Positions 6,619-12,177 of a stretch of DNA of 14,870 bases are shown one piece after another. The DNA is from Actinomycetota bacterium (GTDB taxonomy: Bacteria; Actinomycetota; Actinomycetes; Streptosporangiales; Streptosporangiaceae): NCBI GenBank assembly GCA_003168295.1, contig PMST01000639.1:1-14870 (forward strand). Reading direction: 5' to 3'. Within the stretch, counting starts at the first letter, position 1. Each line of letters starts with the position of its first letter. Below the pieces are notes generated by a model. It made no database searches. It saw nothing but the letters and a program-made list of their open reading frames with translations, and was not told where the DNA came from. Position numbers and translations under genes: made by a program.

Positions 6619-6638
6619 CGGCCGCCGGCCGGCGGCCG
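6619..6638. repeat. Perfect 20-bp GC palindrome before the uvrA-like gene
   Basis: CGGCCGCCGG-CCGGCGGCCG is self-complementary over 20 bases and ends 13 bases before the ATG at 6652, where a ribosome binding site would be expected; none is visible. It may be an operator or a structure that limits translation. In DNA this GC-rich some self-complementarity occurs by chance, but a 20-bp perfect match is notable. Confidence 0.4.
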
Positions 6639-6651
6639 TAAGTTGGCTGGT

Positions 6652-9162
6652 ATGGCGGCCTCTGATATCCCCGTGCCGGGAACCTTGCCCACGGTCATCG
6701 CCGTGCGCGGGGCGCGGCACAACAACCTGCGCGACGTCGACGTGGACGTGCCGCTGTGGCGGACGGTCGCGGTGGTCGGGGTGTCCGGGTCGGGCAAGAC
6801 GTCGCTGGCCATCGGCACGCTGTACGCGGAGGGCATGCACCGGTTCCTGGACAGCCTGAGCACCTACAGCCGCCGACGGCTGAGCCAGGCGCAGCGGCCG
6901 GACGTGGACCGGATCGACCACCTGCCGCCTGCGCTGGCCCTGCGGCAGCGCCCGCCGGTACCAGGGCCGCGCAGCACGGTCGGCACCATGTCCGAGGTGC
7001 TCAACGTGCTGCGCCTGATGATGTCACGGCTGGGCTCGCACCTATGCCCGAACGGCCACCGCGTCGAGCCGTCGATCGCCGCGTTCAGCGAGGAGATCAT
7101 CTGCCCGGTGTGCGGCGCGCATTTCGAGCATCCGAGCGCCGAATCCTTCGCCTTCAACTCCTACGGCGCCTGCCCCGCCTGCCAGGGCCTGGGCGTACGG
7201 TCCGAAGTCGACGTCGCCACCCTGGTTCCCGATCCGGACAAGACGATCGCCGAAGGCGCGGTGCTGCCGTGGAACTCCGGCGGGCGGCGGCTGTCGATGT
7301 ACGCCGCGGGCGAACTGGGGGTCCGGCTGGACGTCCCCTACCGGTCCTTGACCGATCACGAGCGTGACATCGTGCTGCGCGGTGAGCCGGTGCGGCAGCA
7401 GGTGACGCTGCACTCGGGCCGGAACGCGCGGACCGTGCAGCTGTCGGTCAACTACGACAACGCGATCGCCGCCGTCGAACGCTCGCTACGCAGTAACAAC
7501 GAGCGCACCCGCCGCCTGGTGCAGCGCTTCCTCGTCACCCGCGTCTGCTCGGTCTGCCACGGCACCCGGTTGCGGCCCGAGGCGCTGGCTTCGCGGCTCG
7601 GCGGCCGCAACCTCGCCGAGGTCAGCGCGCTCACCCTGGACGAGCTGCAGGGCTTCACGGCCGGGCTGCCCGCGGGACTGCCCGCCGAGCTGAGCCGGAT
7701 CACGGCAGGTCTGCTCGCCGAACTGAACGGCAGGCTCACGCCGCTGCTCGACGTCGGGCTGGGCTACCTGACCCTCGACCGGGCCGGTGCCTCGCTGTCG
7801 ACAGGGGAACGACAGCGGATCGAGCTCACCTCGACGGTGCGCGCCAGCACCACGGGCATGCTATATGTGCTGGACGAGCCGTCGGTCGGGCTGCACCCGA
7901 GCAATGTCGCCGGGCTGCGCAAGACGCTCGCGGCCCTGGCCGGGAACGGCAACTCCGTGGTCGTGGTGGAGCATGAGCGGGAGGTCGTCCGTTCCGCGGA
8001 CTGGGTCATCGAACTCGGCCCCGCGGCTGGCGCCCAGGGCGGCACGGTGATCGCCGAGGGCACCCCGGGCCAGCTGGAAACCGACCCGCACTCGGTCATC
8101 GGCCCGTTCCTGGCCGGGGCCGCGGCCGTGACCCGGGACCGTCCGGCACGGCCCGGTCCCGACGGGCAGATCGTCCTGGAAGTCGGCGACCTGTACAACC
8201 TGCACGACGTTACCGCCGCCTTCCCGCTGCACCGGCTGACCGCGCTGGCCGGGCCGTCCGGGGCCGGCAAGACCGCCCTGGTCCTGGACAGCCTCATCCC
8301 GGCCGTGCGGGCGCTGCTGAGCGCCTCCGCACTGCCCGCGCATGTCCGTCGCCTGGACCTCGGCGGCATCCGCCAGGTGGTCCAGGTCGACGCCTCGCCC
8401 ATCGGCCAGAACGCGCGGTCGACCCCCGCGACCTACTCCGGGACGTTCGACCAGATCCGCCGCGTGTTCGCCGAGTCCGCCTACGCCCGGCGGCGGCGCT
8501 GGAAACCCGGGCACTTCTCGTTCAACACCGGCGAGGGGCAGTGCCCGACCTGCCGCGGACTCGGCGACATCGACCTCGACGTCCAGTACCTGCCCGACAT
8601 CACCGTCGGCTGCCCCACCTGCCACGGCGCCCGGTTCAACGACGCCACCCTGGCCGTCCGGGTCGACGGCCTGACCATCGCCGACGTGCTCGGCCTGACC
8701 GTCGACGACGCCCTGAAACAGTTCGCTGAGCAGGCTCCGGTGATCGCGGCGCTGCGGCCCGTCAGCGAGGTCGGCCTGGGATACCTGCGGCTCGGCGAGC
8801 CGACGCCGTCCCTGTCCGGCGGCGAGTCGCAGCGACTGCGGATCGCTTCCCGGTTGCGCGCCAGCCAGCGCGGTGCGCTGTACGTGTTCGACGAGCCGTC
8901 CACCGGCCTGCACCCGCTCGACGTGGCCACGCTGGTCGGCGTGTTCGACCGGCTGCTTGAGGCCGGCGCCACGATCATCGTCATCGACCACGACCTCGAC
9001 CTGCTCGCCGCAGCCGACCATCTCATCGACATGGGGCCGGGCGGCGGCCCGGACGGCGGGCGCATCCTGGCCGCGGGCACGCCAGAGGACGTGGCGCGGG
9101 ACCCGGGCAGCGCGACCGGGCCGTGGCTGGCCGAGCACCTGGGCCTGCCGGCCGGAGTATGA
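6652..9162 (+). CDS. Class II UvrA-like ABC ATPase (UvrA2 / drug-resistance type)
   Basis: This 836-aa protein (from ATG 6652; TTG 6643 would add 3 residues) has both UvrA ATPase halves. The first has Walker A GVSGSGKT (43-50), signature LSTGERQR (382) and Walker B LYVLDEPSVGLHP (404). The second has GPSGAGKT (534), LSGGESQR (721), VFDEPSTGLHP (about 745) and IVIDHD. Zinc-finger cysteine pairs are at CPVC (151), CPAC (174), CSVC (299), CPTC (631) and CPTC (654). The first zinc region follows RLGSHLCPNGH after only some 20 residues, so the roughly 110-residue UvrB-binding insertion of classical UvrA is missing; this also explains the length against about 950 aa. Class II UvrAs bind damaged or drug-bound DNA but are not thought to load UvrB, and are linked to tolerance of DNA-binding antibiotics. 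The 3' half lies antisense to the extended LuxR-2 frame. No good ribosome site is seen. Confidence 0.9.
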   Translation: MAASDIPVPGTLPTVIAVRGARHNNLRDVDVDVPLWRTVAVVGVSGSGKTSLAIGTLYAEGMHRFLDSLSTYSRRRLSQAQRPDVDRIDHLPPALALRQRPPVPGPRSTVGTMSEVLNVLRLMMSRLGSHLCPNGHRVEPSIAAFSEEIICPVCGAHFEHPSAESFAFNSYGACPACQGLGVRSEVDVATLVPDPDKTIAEGAVLPWNSGGRRLSMYAAGELGVRLDVPYRSLTDHERDIVLRGEPVRQQVTLHSGRNARTVQLSVNYDNAIAAVERSLRSNNERTRRLVQRFLVTRVCSVCHGTRLRPEALASRLGGRNLAEVSALTLDELQGFTAGLPAGLPAELSRITAGLLAELNGRLTPLLDVGLGYLTLDRAGASLSTGERQRIELTSTVRASTTGMLYVLDEPSVGLHPSNVAGLRKTLAALAGNGNSVVVVEHEREVVRSADWVIELGPAAGAQGGTVIAEGTPGQLETDPHSVIGPFLAGAAAVTRDRPARPGPDGQIVLEVGDLYNLHDVTAAFPLHRLTALAGPSGAGKTALVLDSLIPAVRALLSASALPAHVRRLDLGGIRQVVQVDASPIGQNARSTPATYSGTFDQIRRVFAESAYARRRRWKPGHFSFNTGEGQCPTCRGLGDIDLDVQYLPDITVGCPTCHGARFNDATLAVRVDGLTIADVLGLTVDDALKQFAEQAPVIAALRPVSEVGLGYLRLGEPTPSLSGGESQRLRIASRLRASQRGALYVFDEPSTGLHPLDVATLVGVFDRLLEAGATIIVIDHDLDLLAAADHLIDMGPGGGPDGGRILAAGTPEDVARDPGSATGPWLAEHLGLPAGV

Positions 9163-12114
9163 GGGCCGAAGGGAGTACCCGATGCGGATCGGGCTGCCTG
9201 GTAACTCCGCCTTAAGCCTGCGCGTAGAGGGCGCGAGCAGGCCCAGGGCGCGGGCGCGGTCCACCGCCTCGTGGCGGCTGTGGACGCCGAGCTTGGCGTA
9301 CAGGTGACGCGTGTGGGTACTGACGGTGTTCACCGAGAGGAATAGCTCATTCGCGATCTCGTGCCCCGTGAGGTGAGTCGGCAGGTAGCGCAGGACGCGG
9401 GTCTCGCTGTCGGTGAGTTGTTCTGTAATTCTCGGGGGGACGATCCCCCCCAGACCCCCCCTGATTACGGGGGGGCTGCCCGCCCCCCCGTGCCCCCCCG
9501 GCCCCCGAAAGGGGGTTACCGGGTTCAGGATCCTGGAGATCAGGGCGGGGTGAGCGGTGCCGCTCCGGCGATGGCGCTCGAGCAGAGCTGGGACGGGATC
9601 CAGGAGGAATGGCAGGACTATGCCGTTGGACTCGGTGATATCCAGCGCCTGCTCCAGGACACGTCCGGCCCCGACCTGGTCGCCCAGCGCGTCGCAGGCT
9701 CTTGCCTCCAGCAGCAGCGCCGTTATCATCCGCACCCGGCCGACCCCGGAGACCGAGCCGTCCAGGACGGGCGCGAGCGCATCAGCCGCCGCCTGCGGGT
9801 CGCCGGTGGCCAGCCGCAGCGCCGCCGCTGCGGTCCGCATTTCCACGCTGGCTCGCTCGTCCGGGCCCAGTTTGGCGAGCGTCTGCTCGGCGCGTCCGGT
9901 CTGGCCCAGCCGTACCAGCGTCTGCAGCATCCGTGATCGCATCGACGTCACGCAGGTCTGCGGCCTGACCAGGGTCGCGGCCAGCTTATCGGCGACGCGG
10001 AACGCCGCCAGCGCGTCGGTATCACGGCCCCGGGCCAGCTCCAGGACCGCGCGGGCATAACGCAGGCTCATCCCGGCGGCCGGTTCCACCTCGGTGCGCA
10101 GGGTGCGCTCGGCGCGCTCCAGCCACGGCTCGGCCTCATCCAGCCGTCCCTGGTACAGCAGCACGATTCCGAGTTGGGCGTAGGCCATCCCGGCGAGTGG
10201 CTCCTCGCCCCAGCCATGCCGTTCGGCCAGCTCGATCGCCTGCCCGCTCCACTCCCCTCGCGACGCATCGGGCCGGAACAGCAGCATTCCGTGCGCGCCA
10301 TGGGCCAAGCCGTGCAACTCCAGATACGGTCGCCCGATCTGGCGCGCCAGGGCAACGCCTTGCTTCAAATGCCGTTCCGCGTCCTCGAACGCCAGGGCCC
10401 ATGTCTCGGCAATGCCAAGGCTGATGAACGCCACGGCGCGCAGATCCTCCACCGGCCCGAGGTGCGCGGGATGGGCAGCCTCCGTGATGCTGAGCAGCCG
10501 CTGAGCTTCCTCGACCACGACGGGGAAGTCCACGAGGCGCCGGGCCAGGAACAGCCGCAGCACCGCCAGCATGACCTGCACGCGTCCGCGGCGGTCCGCG
10601 GGCACCGCCGTCAGCGCGCCAGTGGCCTGGGCCAGGTGACGTCCGGCGTCTTCCAGGGATCCCCGGATCAGGTCGCCGGCCACCTGCACGGTGGTGAGCT
10701 CCGGGCTGGCCGCGACGACCCGGCGGGGGAACCTGCCCAGCAACCCGACCAAAGTAGCGCCCCGGCCGCCGAGGTAAAGGTCGAGCCAGTGGTCCGACAG
10801 CAGCCGGGCCGCCATCGCCCAGTCCTCGGCGGCCTGCGCTTGGCGGACCGCCTCCACCGGGTGCCCGTGCCCGGCCAGCCACCCGGCGGCAGCGCGGTGC
10901 AGCGCGGCCCGTTCATTCGGCTCGGTGCGGCGCAGTTCCAGTTGCAGCAGATCCGCGAACAGCTGGTGATAGCGAAACCACGACCTGCCCGCGTCCAGCG
11001 AGACCACGAACGCGCCGGCCTGCTCCAGATCCTGCAAGATCCGTTCCCCGCCCGAGCTGCCGGTCAGCACGTCCGCCAGCGGGCCGCACACCCGGTCCAG
11101 CACTGAGGTGCGCAGCAGCAGCAGCCGCACCGCCTCGCTCTGCCGGTCTAGCACCTCGGCCAGCAGGAATTCAGCTACCGTCCGATCGGTGCCGGAGAAC
11201 TCCGCGGCGAACTGCTCCGGGTCCGGGTGCCCGGCCAGCGACAGCGCCGCCAGCCGCAGCCCGGCCGCCCAGCCCTCGGTCCGCTCGTGCAGCCGGGCCA
11301 GCGGGCCGGCCGGCAATTCGACCCCGGTCGCGCCGAACAGCGCCCGCGCCTCGGCCAGGCTGAACCGCAGATCGACCGCGCGGATCTCGGTCAGCTCCTC
11401 CTCCAGCCGCAGCCGGTGCAGCCCCAGCCTCAGGTCGTACCGGGTCGCCAGGACGAACCGCAGCTCCTGCGGCGCGCGCAACAGCAAGAGCTCCAGCTGG
11501 GGCAGCACCTCACGTGAGTCCAGCAGGTGCGCATCGTCGATCATCAGCCACAGCCGGTCTTGCAGCGGGGCCAGGTCCTTGAGCAGCCGCTCTACCACCG
11601 CCCAGCCGTCCAGACCTGGCGCCGCGGTCAGCGGCCGCACCAGCGCCGATCCGGCCGTGGTGCCCCACAGCGCGTCGGCTACCGAGATCCAGAACCCTTG
11701 CGGGTCACGCTGCTCGCTGTCCACCGATACCCACGCGGCGCGGGCGGCCAGGCCGGCCTCGGCGATCCAGGACCGCATCAGCACCGTCTTCCCGCTCCCC
11801 GCCGGCGCCGATATCTGAACGACCCGTTGCGCTTCGGCCAGCCGCCCGAACAGCGGGCACCGGGACACGACTCCTGCTCTGCTGGCAGGAGCGGCCGGCA
11901 TATCAAGGGTTCCGGGCTTGTCGCCAGGTGGAATGACGCCGCTGAGCGCCCGGAAGCCGACGGCACCGTCGCCTGGCCCGTCAAGACCGGCTTGGAAGGG
12001 TCTCAGTTCGGGCGGGACAACCGGGTGCGTGGCTAGCGCGCCCATGCCTCCGTGCCGCCTCTGCGTGTCACCCTTCAAGGGAATCCCCTGGGCCGGGCGA
12101 TGAATAGTCGTCAT
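7861..12114 (-). CDS. LuxR-2: MalT-like (STAND) LuxR regulator; domains end near 9200, frame runs on antisense to uvrA
   Basis: The frame encodes 1417 aa. P-loop ISAPAGSGKT (101-110), Walker B LMIDDAH (about 190), VLATRYD, RTEGWAAGLRLAALSL, TPR-like helices to about residue 860, a glycine-rich linker, and a LuxR HTH (about 899-962: LTDSETRVLRYLPTHLTGHEIANELFLS...VSTHTRHLYAKLG) ending ARALGLLAP. Such regulators use ATP- and ligand-gated oligomerisation to activate promoters. All known domains end near 9230; relatives stop there, but here no in-frame stop occurs, and about 450 more residues are read antisense to the uvrA-like gene until TAG at 7861. Those residues match nothing expected. A TAA in another frame sits 8 codons past the HTH, so an indel may have removed the natural end. 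The start ATG 12114 has AAGGTG 7 bases upstream; ATG 11901 is an alternative. Probably co-transcribed with LuxR-3, 54 bases upstream. Confidence 0.85.
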   Translation of the reverse strand: MTTIHRPAQGIPLKGDTQRRHGGMGALATHPVVPPELRPFQAGLDGPGDGAVGFRALSGVIPPGDKPGTLDMPAAPASRAGVVSRCPLFGRLAEAQRVVQISAPAGSGKTVLMRSWIAEAGLAARAAWVSVDSEQRDPQGFWISVADALWGTTAGSALVRPLTAAPGLDGWAVVERLLKDLAPLQDRLWLMIDDAHLLDSREVLPQLELLLLRAPQELRFVLATRYDLRLGLHRLRLEEELTEIRAVDLRFSLAEARALFGATGVELPAGPLARLHERTEGWAAGLRLAALSLAGHPDPEQFAAEFSGTDRTVAEFLLAEVLDRQSEAVRLLLLRTSVLDRVCGPLADVLTGSSGGERILQDLEQAGAFVVSLDAGRSWFRYHQLFADLLQLELRRTEPNERAALHRAAAGWLAGHGHPVEAVRQAQAAEDWAMAARLLSDHWLDLYLGGRGATLVGLLGRFPRRVVAASPELTTVQVAGDLIRGSLEDAGRHLAQATGALTAVPADRRGRVQVMLAVLRLFLARRLVDFPVVVEEAQRLLSITEAAHPAHLGPVEDLRAVAFISLGIAETWALAFEDAERHLKQGVALARQIGRPYLELHGLAHGAHGMLLFRPDASRGEWSGQAIELAERHGWGEEPLAGMAYAQLGIVLLYQGRLDEAEPWLERAERTLRTEVEPAAGMSLRYARAVLELARGRDTDALAAFRVADKLAATLVRPQTCVTSMRSRMLQTLVRLGQTGRAEQTLAKLGPDERASVEMRTAAAALRLATGDPQAAADALAPVLDGSVSGVGRVRMITALLLEARACDALGDQVGAGRVLEQALDITESNGIVLPFLLDPVPALLERHRRSGTAHPALISRILNPVTPFRGPGGHGGAGSPPVIRGGLGGIVPPRITEQLTDSETRVLRYLPTHLTGHEIANELFLSVNTVSTHTRHLYAKLGVHSRHEAVDRARALGLLAPSTRRLKAELPGSPIRIGYSLRPSYSGRQAQVLGQPRPGRAARVPRHVLWRARGQDAPAVRAAARPHVDEMVGCGEQVEVVVDDDDRGAGLKQPVEHADQRGHVERVQAGGRLVEHVQRTALAGAQPGSDPQSLRLAAGQGRRRLAEPQVSQADLADGPQRRDHRSLLSELFQGVVDGQAEHVGDGQAVDPDGQGGVVEPGAVAGGAADGDVGQVLDVEVDVAESAAGRALPLAGVEREVPGFPAPPPGVGGLGEHAADLVERPGVGRGGRPRVLADGRGVDLDHLADAAEVQATDMRGQCGGAQQRPHGRDEAVQDQGGLAGPGRPGQRGQPVQREGGGNVVQVVQVADFQDDLPVGTGPCRTVPGHGRGPGQERADDRVRVGFQLARGALGDHRAALGASRGAEFDDPVRGTDDLPLMLHHDHGVAVPGQGRERLAQPGDIARVQPDRRLVQHI
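9434..9515. repeat. Array of G/C homopolymer tracts inside the LuxR-2 linker
   Basis: On the plus strand the tracts are G6 (9434-9439), C7 (9445-9451), C7 (9455-9461), G7 (9469-9475), C7 (9483-9489), C7 (9493-9499), C5 (9502-9506) and G5 (9511-9515). Five tracts are exactly 7 long. Neighbouring tracts are inverted relative to each other and can pair into several hairpins, including C5-GAAA-G5. On the LuxR-2 coding strand, 9506-9479 reads G5-CC-G7-CAC-G7-C-GGG, a canonical G-quadruplex motif. It encodes a Gly/Pro-rich stretch just before the HTH. It may be an inserted palindromic element or a slippage-prone switch. Confidence 0.85.
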
Positions 12115-12122
12115 CTGACGAC
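12107..12122. promoter_or_regulatory. Inverted repeat over the LuxR-2 start codon
   Basis: GTCGTCA-TC-TGACGAC has 7-bp perfect arms around a 2-base centre. It covers the ATG (12112-12114, minus) and ends at the ribosome site AAGGTG (RC of 12122-12127). As DNA it could be an autoregulatory operator; as RNA, with a longer loop, it would hide the start codon. Confidence 0.45.
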
Positions 12123-12164
12123 ACCTTGCCGCGGCCGCTTCTTGTTCGCGCGGTCCTGTGCGTC

Positions 12165-12177
12165 GCCCCTACGGGGC
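12165..12177 (-). other. Short hairpin overlapping the LuxR-3 stop codon
   Basis: On the minus strand GCCCC-GTA-GGGGC forms a 5-bp GC stem that includes the TAG stop (12169-12171). It may attenuate transcription between LuxR-3 and LuxR-2. It is short and could be chance. Confidence 0.25.

Noticed and set aside
9434..9515. CRISPR array or assembly filler
   Set aside because: There are no repeat-spacer units; tracts are homopolymers at irregular spacing and keep the LuxR frame open into a correct HTH, so the stretch is not simple junk, although tract-length errors remain possible.
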